Below are positions 28,366 to 38,163 of a stretch of 64,000 bases of DNA, piece after piece; within the stretch, counting starts at the first letter, position 1; each line of letters begins with the position of its first letter. A model generated the notes under the pieces. That model worked only from the letters and a program-made list of their open reading frames with translations. It did no database searches and was not told where the DNA came from. This DNA comes from Chromatiales bacterium. GTDB taxonomy: Bacteria > Pseudomonadota > Gammaproteobacteria > Chromatiales > Chromatiaceae. Where the stretch lies: positions 54,094-118,093 of the forward strand of contig JAKSBX010000217.1 of assembly GCA_022360905.1 (NCBI GenBank). The letters run 5' to 3'. The position numbers and the translations under genes were made by a program.

Positions 28366-31096
28366 CTCAAAGTCGGCACCAGCCTCAGTAAACTTTACGC
28401 TGGATGGCAACTCCATCAGAGCCATGCCTGGTGAAACGGTATTGAATGCAGCCCAACGGGCAGGTATCGAAATACCGCACCTCTGCTATAAGGAGGGTTT
28501 GAGAGCTGATGGAAACTGCCGTGCCTGTGTGGTTGAGATTGAAGGCGAGCGCGCCCTGGCCGCCTCATGCTGCAGGACGCCCACTGAGGGAATGGTGATC
28601 AACAGTCAAAGTAAACGGCCACGCAATGCCCAAAAACTGGTACTGGAACTGCTAAAATCGGATGTTGGGAAGAGTGACTACACACCCAACAATGAACTCG
28701 ACCATTGGTCGAAATTTCTGCAAGTCGGCAAACCCCGCTTCCCCACACGTCACCAACCTGCCCCTGATCACTCCCATCCAGCCATTGCAGTCAATCTCGA
28801 TGCCTGCATACAGTGCACCAGATGCTTGCGTGCCTGCCGTGAGATTCAGGTCAACAATGTCATTGGATATGCCCGACGGGGTTCCGCTTCTACGATTGTC
28901 TTCGATAGCGAAGAGCCGTTGGCCAACAGTAGCTGTGTAGCCTGTGGCGAGTGCGTGCAGGCCTGCCCCACCGGAGCATTGATGCCGGCGAAAGAGGCGG
29001 GCAAGGTAGAGACTGAAAAGCAGGTTGATTCCATCTGTCCATATTGCGGTGTTGGCTGCCAACTCACCTTCCATATCGATGAGAATCGCATCCGGTTTGT
29101 CACTGGGCGTGATGGTCCCGCCAATAAAAATCGGCTCTGTGTCAAAGGACGTTATGGATTCGATTACATCCACCACAAACATCGTCTGACGGTTCCGCTG
29201 ATTAGACGCGATGATGTGCCGAAACAAGCCGTACTGGCGCTCGATCACGAGAATCCTTTCGCAGATTTTCGCGAGGCCAGCTGGGAGGAGGCCCTCTCAT
29301 TTGCGGCCCAAGGTCTACGCAAGCTACGTGACACCCAAGGTCCTTCCGCATTGGCTGGATTCGGTTCGGCGAAAGGCTCAAACGAAGAGGCATATCTGTT
29401 TCAGAAACTGGTTCGGACCGGTTTCGGCAGCAACAATGTTGATCACTGCACCCGTCTATGTCACGCCTCGTCCGTGGTGGCGTTACTGGAAATGATCGGC
29501 TCTGGAGCCGTATCAAATCCAGTGGCAGATGTGGAGGATGCGGAAGTGATTCTGATCGTTGGTTCCAATACCACTGAGAATCATCCGGTCGCCGCCACTT
29601 TTATCAAGAACCAGGTAAAGGCGGGCAAGACACTGATCGTAATGGATCCCCGGCGTACCGCCATCGCCGGCCATGCCAGCCATTTTCTACAGTTCAAACC
29701 GGATACCGATGTCGCTCTGTTGAATGCCATCATGCATGCAGTCATAGATGAGGATCTGGTGGATCATGCTTTTATCGAGCAGCGGACCACGGGTTACCAA
29801 GCGCTGGAATCTCACCTTCGCGACTTCACTCCGGAAGTCATGGCGCCCATTTGCGGTATCGATGCCGAGACCATTCGTCAGGTGGCGAAAATCTACGCCG
29901 CATCCAAAGCCTCGATCATTTTGTGGGGTATGGGGGTTTCACAGCATGTACATGGAACGGACAATGCGCGTGCACTGATCTCATTGGCACTGATGACCGG
30001 CCAAATCGGTAGGCCTGGCACTGGACTCCACCCACTGCGCGGTCAGAATAATGTTCAGGGCGCATCTGATGTTGGACTGATCCCGATGGTGTTTCCCGAC
30101 TATCAACGTGTCGACAACCCGGAGGTTCGCCAAAAATTCGAAAATCTCTGGCAGACGACCCTCGATCCAAAGCCCGGCTTGACGGTGGTTGAGATAATGC
30201 ATGCGATCACGGATCAAACCATCCGGGGTATGTACATCATGGGTGAAAATCCTGCCATGTCGGATCCCAATCTGAATCATGCCCGTAAAGCGCTATCAAG
30301 CCTCCAGCATCTGGTGGTACAGGACATCTTCATGACCGAAACGGCCTGGTACGCCGATGTCATTCTCCCCGCCTCCGCTTTCGCAGAGAAGACCGGCAGC
30401 TTTACCAATACCGACCGACGGGTTCAACTCGGCCGGCAGGCGATCGAGCCACCGGGGGAAGCCCGACAGGATCTGCAGATCATCCAAGAGATGGCAAACA
30501 GAATGGGACTCGACTGGCACTATGAGCATCCCAAACAGGTGTTCGATGAGATGCGCCGGGCGATGCCAAGTATTGCCGGAATCAGCTGGGAACGCCTGCA
30601 GCAGAATGGCTCGGTCACCTACCCCTGTGAAGATGAAAATGATCCCGGTCAGGCTGTGATCTTTACCGAAACTTTTCCCACACCCTCCGGCAAAGCGAGC
30701 TTTACCCCCGCTCCATTTACTAACGCCGACGAACTGCCGGACCAGGAGTACCCCTGGGTGCTGATCACCGGCCGACAATTGGAGCATTGGCATACCGGCG
30801 CAATGACCCGTCGTGCCGAGATGCTGGACAAGATCGAGCCAGTTCCAGTGGCCAGTCTGCACCCTGAGGAGCTTTCGAGGCTGGCCATATCACCGGGCAG
30901 TCCGATCAAGCTTCAGTCCAGACGGGGCGTAGTCACTGCCTATGCTCGTGCAGACCAGGGCATCTCAAAGGGTCAGGTGTTCCTGCCGTTCTGCTATCAC
31001 GAGGCTGCAGCCAATCTGTTGACCAATGAAGCACTCGATCCATCCGCCAAAATCCCTGAGTTCAAATTCTGCGCAATTCAGGTTGCAGCGGGTTAA
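28355..31096 (+). CDS. Formate dehydrogenase alpha subunit (Mo/W-bis-MGD; Cys type)
   Basis: N-terminal 2Fe-2S and 4Fe-4S clusters, CPYCGVGC motif, HCTRLCHASS catalytic-Cys region. Confidence 0.93.
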   Translation: MASDSKSAPASVNFTLDGNSIRAMPGETVLNAAQRAGIEIPHLCYKEGLRADGNCRACVVEIEGERALAASCCRTPTEGMVINSQSKRPRNAQKLVLELLKSDVGKSDYTPNNELDHWSKFLQVGKPRFPTRHQPAPDHSHPAIAVNLDACIQCTRCLRACREIQVNNVIGYARRGSASTIVFDSEEPLANSSCVACGECVQACPTGALMPAKEAGKVETEKQVDSICPYCGVGCQLTFHIDENRIRFVTGRDGPANKNRLCVKGRYGFDYIHHKHRLTVPLIRRDDVPKQAVLALDHENPFADFREASWEEALSFAAQGLRKLRDTQGPSALAGFGSAKGSNEEAYLFQKLVRTGFGSNNVDHCTRLCHASSVVALLEMIGSGAVSNPVADVEDAEVILIVGSNTTENHPVAATFIKNQVKAGKTLIVMDPRRTAIAGHASHFLQFKPDTDVALLNAIMHAVIDEDLVDHAFIEQRTTGYQALESHLRDFTPEVMAPICGIDAETIRQVAKIYAASKASIILWGMGVSQHVHGTDNARALISLALMTGQIGRPGTGLHPLRGQNNVQGASDVGLIPMVFPDYQRVDNPEVRQKFENLWQTTLDPKPGLTVVEIMHAITDQTIRGMYIMGENPAMSDPNLNHARKALSSLQHLVVQDIFMTETAWYADVILPASAFAEKTGSFTNTDRRVQLGRQAIEPPGEARQDLQIIQEMANRMGLDWHYEHPKQVFDEMRRAMPSIAGISWERLQQNGSVTYPCEDENDPGQAVIFTETFPTPSGKASFTPAPFTNADELPDQEYPWVLITGRQLEHWHTGAMTRRAEMLDKIEPVPVASLHPEELSRLAISPGSPIKLQSRRGVVTAYARADQGISKGQVFLPFCYHEAAANLLTNEALDPSAKIPEFKFCAIQVAAG

Positions 31097-31263
31097 CCGG
31101 ACGATGGGAAATTACAAACATGAGACAAAAAAAAACAGTTGTGGCATTTCTGTTACAGTTTTTCAGCTTAGATACAACAGATCATGGAACAGCAGAAATT
31201 TCGTAATTGGAAATGAAGTTTAAATACTTTGCAATCAACAAGTTATGAGATTTTGCCCCAGGT

Positions 31264-31279
31264 TGGCCCATAATCTGCC
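31264..31279 (+). promoter_or_regulatory. Weak candidate sigma54 promoter upstream of the porin
   Basis: TGGCCC-ATAAT-CTGCC; correct GG-N10-GC spacing, two mismatches. Confidence 0.35.
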
Positions 31280-31354
31280 TTCGGAATGAAATACGCCAAA
31301 AAAATGTAACTCACTATGGCGTTGTAAATCACCAATATTTCCGGAGAAGCGAAC

Positions 31355-32530
31355 GTGACCAGCAAGAAAATTTCACTCATATTGAGCAGTACAGTGCTAA
31401 CAGCTTTTTCAATCTCTGCCCAGGCAGTTTCATGGGACACAGGAGATTGGAAATTGAGTCTAGCGGGCAATGTAAATGCACATTATGTGTATACCACGTG
31501 TGATGCCGGCGATCTTCAGAGTGGTGGCACTACTTTAACGAGTCTTCAGTGCGCAGGGGCGGTGGATGAAGACGGAAACCCAGATGATGTTTCCTCTGTA
31601 CAGAATGGTCTTTTACCCGCTGCGTTAGTATTCAGTGCGGGCACCAATCAAGATGGTTACGATCTGAATGCAACCATCGGTGTGTTCTATGGCACCAACA
31701 GTAACGAAGCCTTAGGTTTCTCTACGGTTGATGCCCGTCAGGTATTTCTGACCTTCGGTAATGAGGGCATGGGTAGTTTTAAATTCGGCCGAGACTTCGG
31801 CCTTTACGGTTTCGATGCAATAATCGCAGATATGTCTTTGATCGGTATCGGTGCCGGCTTCACACCAGCAGAGCCGGGGCACACCACGTTGGGTGGCTTA
31901 GGCTTCGGATATGTCTATGTCGACCGCCTGACACAGATCAACTATACAACTCCATCGCTCAACGGACTGACCGGTACCATCGGTATCTTTCAGCCAATGG
32001 ATGCAAATGGAGGCGAAAGCGGCAGCAACCCGGGGTTCCACGGTAAGGTTGCTTACGGTTGGAAGGGATCCGTTCCCGGAAACGTCTCCGCAACTTTTCT
32101 TACCCAGGATATCATTACCGATGCAGGCACATCAGAATCGATTACCGGTTTCGATCTGTTTGGTAAAGTCGATGTCGGCGACGTCGGTGTAGCTGCCTCC
32201 TTCTTCAGCGGTGAAGGCATGAGTACACTGGCTCTTGGCGGACTGGTTCTACCAGGTTTCGATGCAACAGACGGCACCCCAGAAGAATCACAGGGCTATA
32301 TGTTGCAGGGCACCTATAAACTTAACAAAACCAAACTGGGCCTAAACTACTCTTTCAGCGAGAGTGATGAACTGGTTGAGGTTGAAAATACCCGTATCAC
32401 TGTTGGCGCATACCATAGCTTAACTTCCAATCTGACACTACTTGCCGAGTTCTCCTCACTGGAGAGCGAACTCTCTGCTGGTTCGGATGAATCTAACAGC
32501 TTCAATGTGGGTGCCTTCATGTCATTTTAA
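31355..32530 (+). CDS. Gram-negative porin
   Basis: Signal peptide; alternating beta-barrel sequence; ends in aromatic F (FNVGAFMSF). Confidence 0.88.
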   Translation: MTSKKISLILSSTVLTAFSISAQAVSWDTGDWKLSLAGNVNAHYVYTTCDAGDLQSGGTTLTSLQCAGAVDEDGNPDDVSSVQNGLLPAALVFSAGTNQDGYDLNATIGVFYGTNSNEALGFSTVDARQVFLTFGNEGMGSFKFGRDFGLYGFDAIIADMSLIGIGAGFTPAEPGHTTLGGLGFGYVYVDRLTQINYTTPSLNGLTGTIGIFQPMDANGGESGSNPGFHGKVAYGWKGSVPGNVSATFLTQDIITDAGTSESITGFDLFGKVDVGDVGVAASFFSGEGMSTLALGGLVLPGFDATDGTPEESQGYMLQGTYKLNKTKLGLNYSFSESDELVEVENTRITVGAYHSLTSNLTLLAEFSSLESELSAGSDESNSFNVGAFMSF

Positions 32531-32589
32531 GTGACCGAACAGATCGTGCTTATTAAGTAAATCGTAAACTATTCAGTTCCTCCACCCTT

Positions 32590-32636
32590 AATGCCCTCCT
32601 CATGACTTTCCCCAAGTCATGAAGGGCATTTTTTTT
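32590..32636 (+). terminator. Rho-independent terminator after the porin
   Basis: atgccct..tcatgactt / aagtcatga.agggcat followed by a T run. Confidence 0.88.
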
Positions 32637-32775
32637 GATAACAAGATAATCACTTTGAGTTTAAAGAACTCTCCAGCGATTACAGGTCCGTTCGTTGTGG
32701 TTAAAAATGTTAGTTGTCATTATTCTTAAATAATTAAATCATAATTGTCCTGACGTATACCGGATTAGGGCCTGC

Positions 32776-33618
32776 TTATTCAGATTTTTTCGAATCGGCA
32801 GCGAACTGCTGAACTGCCCAGGCAACATCTGCAGCTTGGCGGTTCTGCCACACATCATGGACACGGAACAGATCCACTCCGGCTATCACACCAAGTGCGG
32901 TAGTGCTACAAGTTGCCGGAATCAATTGATGGGGATTGCTGACCTCACAGAGTGACCCCATAAAACCCTTGCGACTGGCTCCCAGCATTAATGGATAGCC
33001 CATTGCCTTTAGCTGCTTAAGATGTGCAAGAAGTTGTAGGTTGTGTCTCCTTCCTTTGCCAAATCCGATACCAGGATCAATCACAATTGATTCTCTCGAT
33101 ACACCGGCTTTGACTGCGGCTTCGATTCTGCTTTCAAGAAATCTCATCACTTCGGATATCACGTCTTTGTAAACAGGGTTTCGCTGCATCATCTCCGGAC
33201 TGCCTTGCATATGCATCAGTACAATCGTTACACCGGTAGACGCCGCAAGGGCAAACATCTCAGGGTCGTCTCTTCCCGCAGAAATGTCATTGATCACTCC
33301 TGCCCCTTGCTCAATGGCTTTGGCAGCAACTTCACTCTTTGTGGTATCGATACTGATTGGGATATCGGCAGGGAGACGATCAGCTAAGCCGATTATGGTA
33401 TCGAGAACGCGATCAATCTGCTCCGCTACACTGATTCTTTTAGCGCCTGGCCTGGTGGACTCTCCGCCTATATCGATGATGTCCGCCCCCTCCCCGATCA
33501 TCTCCAAACCACGCGCTACAGCCTTGTCTGTGTCATAACGGCCCCCATCGGAAAAACTGTCTGGCGTGAGGTTCAGAACCCCCATAATTTGTGGGCGTGA
33601 AAATTCTTTAATGAACAT
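32776..33618 (-). CDS. folP: Dihydropteroate synthase
   Basis: MGVLNLTPDSFSDGG and IDIGGESTRPGA motifs. Confidence 0.95.
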   Translation of the reverse strand: MFIKEFSRPQIMGVLNLTPDSFSDGGRYDTDKAVARGLEMIGEGADIIDIGGESTRPGAKRISVAEQIDRVLDTIIGLADRLPADIPISIDTTKSEVAAKAIEQGAGVINDISAGRDDPEMFALAASTGVTIVLMHMQGSPEMMQRNPVYKDVISEVMRFLESRIEAAVKAGVSRESIVIDPGIGFGKGRRHNLQLLAHLKQLKAMGYPLMLGASRKGFMGSLCEVSNPHQLIPATCSTTALGVIAGVDLFRVHDVWQNRQAADVAWAVQQFAADSKKSE

Positions 33619-33783
33619 AGGGTTAACCCTAATTTATCACGGAATTACATTTGTCAATTTAGTGAACTTGTCATAAACTTGATACTCAATTGAAGATATA
33701 CATTCTTTATATTAATAAAACAAAAAATTCATAACTACGGATAGACGATTTGTATTTTTTATACCGGTAATTAGGAGAGAATT

Positions 33784-35742
33784 GTGGAGAGTTCCATCCT
33801 TCATAAGGATATCAGTAGTCATGAAGATCTGGTGCGGGCCGCTTTGAGTGGTAGCCACGTCGTTCAGTCTGCCGATATCGATGAGATCACTCTCCGTTCC
33901 TGGCGTCGTTGCACAGACGAATACGGTCTCGATCCGGGCACTTCACCCGATCCTGTTATCATCGATCGCCAAGATCTGCGTGAGCGCCTGCAGAAGTACG
34001 AGCGATTACTGGATATAGCTCGTATTGAGATGACCGATCTCTATCAGCAACTGGCGGGTTCCGGTCATGCAATCATGCTGACTGACAAGGATGGCATTCT
34101 GTTGAACTTCATCGGTGATCCACAGTTTACCGACGCGGCAGCCCATGCAGGCATGCAACTAGGTGCTGTGTGGAGCGAAACGGTTCAAGGCACCAATGGC
34201 ATGGGAACCTGCCTGATCGAACAGAAACCTCTGGTCATCCATAAGCAATCCCATTTTTTTGCCCGCAATGCCAGTTTGACCTGCTCCGCTGCACCGATCT
34301 TCGATCCTCATGGAGAAATTCTCGCGGTACTCGATGCCTCCAGTGAATCTAAAATGGCCCAACAACATACCATGGTGTTGTTGAACATGTCGGCCCAGGT
34401 AATCGAAAACCGGGTCTTCTTCTGTGCCATGAAAGAGGCCTTTGTACTGCGCTTTCACTCTCGCTCCGAATTTATCAGCACACTCGGTGAAGGTGCCATT
34501 GCATTCAATACCGAAGGGGAAATTCAGGCGATCAACAGAAGCGCCATGTTTCAGCTTAATTTAGATTCACCACATGATATTGTCGGTCACCATATACAAC
34601 AACATTTCACGACATCGCTTACATCTTTACTAAAACAGGCGAATACTCACGCATTCCCGATTCGAGAGACACAGCATGGCAAGCGTTTCTTCGCCACGCT
34701 CCAATTACCTGAAAAGACCTGCCGCAAACAACAACGTGCTGCCCCCTGGGAAGCCAAAAGTTCACAGCTAAAAACCACATCCAGGCCTGCTCCTGACGCT
34801 TTGAACGCACTGCATTTCAATGAACCGCGCATGGCCCGCAATGTGAAAACAGCGGTCAAACTGATAGAACGGGATATTCCCTGCATGCTGTTTGGCGAGA
34901 CAGGCACAGGCAAGGAGATGTTTGCGCGCGCACTGCATAATACCAGTTCGCGTTACAACAATGCCTTCGTTGCAGTCAACTGCGCCTCTTTGCCTGAAAG
35001 CCTGATTGAGAGTGAGCTGTTTGGTTATCGGCCAGGTGCATTTACTGGCGCAAACCGTGAAGGCAGCCGGGGTAAAATACTTCAGGCAGATGGCGGCACC
35101 CTGTTTCTGGATGAAATCGGTGATATGCCCTTGCACCTTCAAGCCAGATTGCTGAGAGTGCTTGAGGAGCGTGAGGTCACACCACTCGGCGGAGAAAAAC
35201 CCGTCAGAGTTTCCATAAAGTTGATCAGTGCCACCCACCATGATATTCAAAGCATGGTCGAAGACGGGACGTTTCGCGAAGACCTCTACTACCGTTTACA
35301 TGGCCTCTCCCTAACCATGCCTGCGCTGAGAGATCGAACCGACAAGGTTGATCTGATCAAACATCTCGGTCAGCTGGAAGCCGGTACAAATGAAGCATTA
35401 CAATGGGACCCGGAGGCACTGAAAATACTTGAAAACTTCCGTTGGCCCGGCAACATCAGGCAGCTACGAAACGTCATGCGTACCGTTACCGCACTATGTG
35501 AAGACAACAGGGTAACCCCGGATGACTTACCGGATGAAGTTCGGGAAACCACTTTCTACGATGAGCTATCGGAAAGCTCAGAGGCCCCCCTCAATGCACT
35601 GGCAATTGCAGAAAGGGATGCCTTGTTGGTCGAACTGGAAGAGATGCACTGGAATATCAGCCGGGTTGCCAAAAAGCTCGATCTGAGCAGGAATACACTC
35701 TACCGGCGGATGAAGAGATTTGGTATATCACCACCCAGATAG
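33784..35742 (+). CDS. Sigma54-dependent Fis-family activator (AcoR-like)
   Basis: GAF-like N-terminus, AAA+ GETGTGKE, GAFTGA, Fis HTH at C-terminus. Confidence 0.93.
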   Translation: MESSILHKDISSHEDLVRAALSGSHVVQSADIDEITLRSWRRCTDEYGLDPGTSPDPVIIDRQDLRERLQKYERLLDIARIEMTDLYQQLAGSGHAIMLTDKDGILLNFIGDPQFTDAAAHAGMQLGAVWSETVQGTNGMGTCLIEQKPLVIHKQSHFFARNASLTCSAAPIFDPHGEILAVLDASSESKMAQQHTMVLLNMSAQVIENRVFFCAMKEAFVLRFHSRSEFISTLGEGAIAFNTEGEIQAINRSAMFQLNLDSPHDIVGHHIQQHFTTSLTSLLKQANTHAFPIRETQHGKRFFATLQLPEKTCRKQQRAAPWEAKSSQLKTTSRPAPDALNALHFNEPRMARNVKTAVKLIERDIPCMLFGETGTGKEMFARALHNTSSRYNNAFVAVNCASLPESLIESELFGYRPGAFTGANREGSRGKILQADGGTLFLDEIGDMPLHLQARLLRVLEEREVTPLGGEKPVRVSIKLISATHHDIQSMVEDGTFREDLYYRLHGLSLTMPALRDRTDKVDLIKHLGQLEAGTNEALQWDPEALKILENFRWPGNIRQLRNVMRTVTALCEDNRVTPDDLPDEVRETTFYDELSESSEAPLNALAIAERDALLVELEEMHWNISRVAKKLDLSRNTLYRRMKRFGISPPR

Positions 35743-36130
35743 CGAGCTCAAACTCTCCCATAACAGATTCAAGACTCATACCACCCACTTCAGCGATTCC
35801 CGTTGATTGTGTCTTACTTTTCAGTTCTGGGCCATTCAAACCATTGAGAACCGCCAGTCCAACCAGGATTGCGTCGCCATTGGCCTTATTATTGCTGCGG
35901 CATATTCATAGTGGCTGGTAGACTGATAAATCTAACCAGCAGCTGACGATGTATGAGAACTTTATACATAAAAAAACAGATGATTAGACCAATAGATAGT
36001 TATCGTTCACAGTAATAGAGTAACCGCAATCATCAAATCACCAATTGGGCGCCTCGATTAATAACTGTAGATATCTTTGATTAACAAGCGATTTTCGATA
36101 AGAACAATGAAACTATGAGATGTAAATACC

Positions 36131-36661
36131 ATGGCTAAATATGACCGACCAAGAGAAGCTTGGGCGATTACCGGGTCCGGACACTACCTCAAAGAGTCTC
36201 TGGCACTGGCAGCACAACGCCCTAAGGTCGATTTGTTTCTCAGTAAGGCAGCTGCTGAAGTGTTGCCGATGTATGACATTGATATGCAGGTGTTACGCGA
36301 ACGATTCACCTGTTTTCGTGATACCACGGCAAGCGCATCACCTGTTGGACTGTTTTACCAGGGCCGCTATGATCGATTGATCATCGCCCCGGCGACATCA
36401 AATACGGTAGCGAAAATGGTTTGGGGAATCGCAGACACTCTGGTTACCAACATCTATGCCCAGGCAGGCAAATGCCGTATACCCAGCATCGTCTTTGCCT
36501 GTGATACCGAACCTGAGATGATGACAGAAGCACCAGGTGGCCAGGTGCCTGTCTACCCGAGAAAGATCGATCTGGAGAATGTTACCCGTCTCATGTCGTT
36601 TGAATATACCACGGTAGCCACCAGTTACAATCAACTGGTAACTGCGCTGGATAATTATTAG
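36131..36661 (+). CDS. Flavoprotein, dihydromethanopterin reductase (DmrB/AfpA)-like
   Basis: Ser-Lys-Ala-Ala and APATSNTVAKM flavoprotein motifs; located in an H4MPT-pathway island. Confidence 0.75.
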   Translation: MAKYDRPREAWAITGSGHYLKESLALAAQRPKVDLFLSKAAAEVLPMYDIDMQVLRERFTCFRDTTASASPVGLFYQGRYDRLIIAPATSNTVAKMVWGIADTLVTNIYAQAGKCRIPSIVFACDTEPEMMTEAPGGQVPVYPRKIDLENVTRLMSFEYTTVATSYNQLVTALDNY

Positions 36662-36711
36662 CGGGTATTTATTAGACCCAGCCGATATCTTGCAGTGGAT
36701 AGCTTGCTATT

Positions 36712-36820
36712 GGCCGCCAATGGACGCTAATCACCGCAAATAGCCGCCAATACAAAAATTGAAGATGACCCTTCATTTCTATTTGCGAGTGTTTGCGGTG
36801 ATTAGCGTCCATTCGCGGCC
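36712..36820. repeat. Long inverted repeat, 28 of 29 bp arms
   Basis: ggccgccaatggacgctaatcaccgcaaa (36712-36740) vs tttgcggtgattagcgtccattcgcggcc (36792-36820). Confidence 0.85.
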
Positions 36821-36862
36821 ATAAATCCACGAGCTACTTTCAGAAAATTCCACTCTCCAATC

Positions 36863-37786
36863 TCAGCTTTCTTCTTCGAGTTTTGTCGCCCCATTATCCA
36901 GAACCATCTGCTCCATCAGGTCGATGAATTTCTTCTGGTAGCGGCGTAGATATTTGTCTTTGTGGTAGGCCACCCAGGTGGTCTCCCAAGGCAGCATATG
37001 ACTCAAATCCCTTGTCTCTAGGTCAGGGTCGAGTTCAGGGGAGTAGGCCATACTGGCGATCAGCCCAACCCCCATTCCCTCTCGTACATAGGTCTTGATC
37101 ACATCGGTATCGGCTGCCGTCAACACCACGTTGGGTTGCAGTCCTGCTCGGGCGAAGGTGGTCTGCATATGATTGGCGCCGGTAAATCCAAAGGTATAGG
37201 TAATCAGCGGATAGTTACAGATACGCTCCAGGGAAAGAGGCTTTTCAGACAACACCGGATGTCCCTTCAAGGCAATCAGACTCCGATTCCAGCGATAGCA
37301 GGGAATTGCTGTAAGTGTCGAGTGCTCCCCGAGCTCTTCCGTGCAGATTGAGAAGTCGACCCGGTCAGTGACAACCAGTTCAACCAGCTGTTGAGGTGTC
37401 CCCTGGTTTATCTGCAGATTCACCTGGGGAAATAGCTTGCGAAATGCCCGGATGACAGCAGGCAGAACATAACAGGCCTGAGTATGGGTGGTACCGATGC
37501 GCAGCACACCGCTACCCTCTTCCACATGTTCCCGGCCAACATCGAGAATGTTTTCACGAATGGCCAGCGCCTGGCGGGCATAGTTGAGTACCTCCTCACC
37601 TGCCGCTGTGAGCCCGATCAAGCGTTTGCCCTTGCGCATAAACAGCTGAGTACCCAACTCCTGCTCCAGCTGTGCAAGATGCTGAGAGACGGCCGACTGC
37701 ACCAAAAACAGCTGCTTGGCAGCCAGGGTGACATTAAAGCCCGTCTCTTCCAGCGCAACCAGAGAGGTTAATTGCCTCAGCTCCAT
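36863..37786 (-). CDS. LysR-family regulator, CysB-like
   Basis: CysB-like HTH and TTHTQACYVLP; cys genes occur downstream in the window. Confidence 0.85.
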   Translation of the reverse strand: MELRQLTSLVALEETGFNVTLAAKQLFLVQSAVSQHLAQLEQELGTQLFMRKGKRLIGLTAAGEEVLNYARQALAIRENILDVGREHVEEGSGVLRIGTTHTQACYVLPAVIRAFRKLFPQVNLQINQGTPQQLVELVVTDRVDFSICTEELGEHSTLTAIPCYRWNRSLIALKGHPVLSEKPLSLERICNYPLITYTFGFTGANHMQTTFARAGLQPNVVLTAADTDVIKTYVREGMGVGLIASMAYSPELDPDLETRDLSHMLPWETTWVAYHKDKYLRRYQKKFIDLMEQMVLDNGATKLEEES

Positions 37787-38163
37787 ATCTTATTTCTTGA
37801 TCATGTATCTAAATAGATTAAATAATATGATAATATTGGTTGTTCAATATTGCTATCCGGTATCCCCATAAATCGGCTCTGGATTTTGTCGTGAGTCCAT
37901 TCACCACAGGTCTCCGCATGGCAGGCACATCGGACCATCGATTTCCACCAATCTCATTGACAGTGGACAAGCCAGGTGCTCTGATTGAGTAATACGGATT
38001 CGCTAGCTCAATAACCGCTGATTGTGTTGTTACAATGCCTCACCTCTTACATTATAAATGCTATATATCATACTGTATTAAATATAATTTATGGTTATAA
38101 TCACTAACCAATCATAACAATCCATTCGCTCCGGCTCCGTCAAATAGAGTTTTCACAACGAAT

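Noticed and set aside
28652-29248. 198-aa minus-strand ORF
   Set aside because: Antisense to the clearly identified formate dehydrogenase alpha subunit
28355-31096. Selenocysteine formate dehydrogenase
   Set aside because: Active-site region HCTRLCHASS has Cys codons and no in-frame TGA
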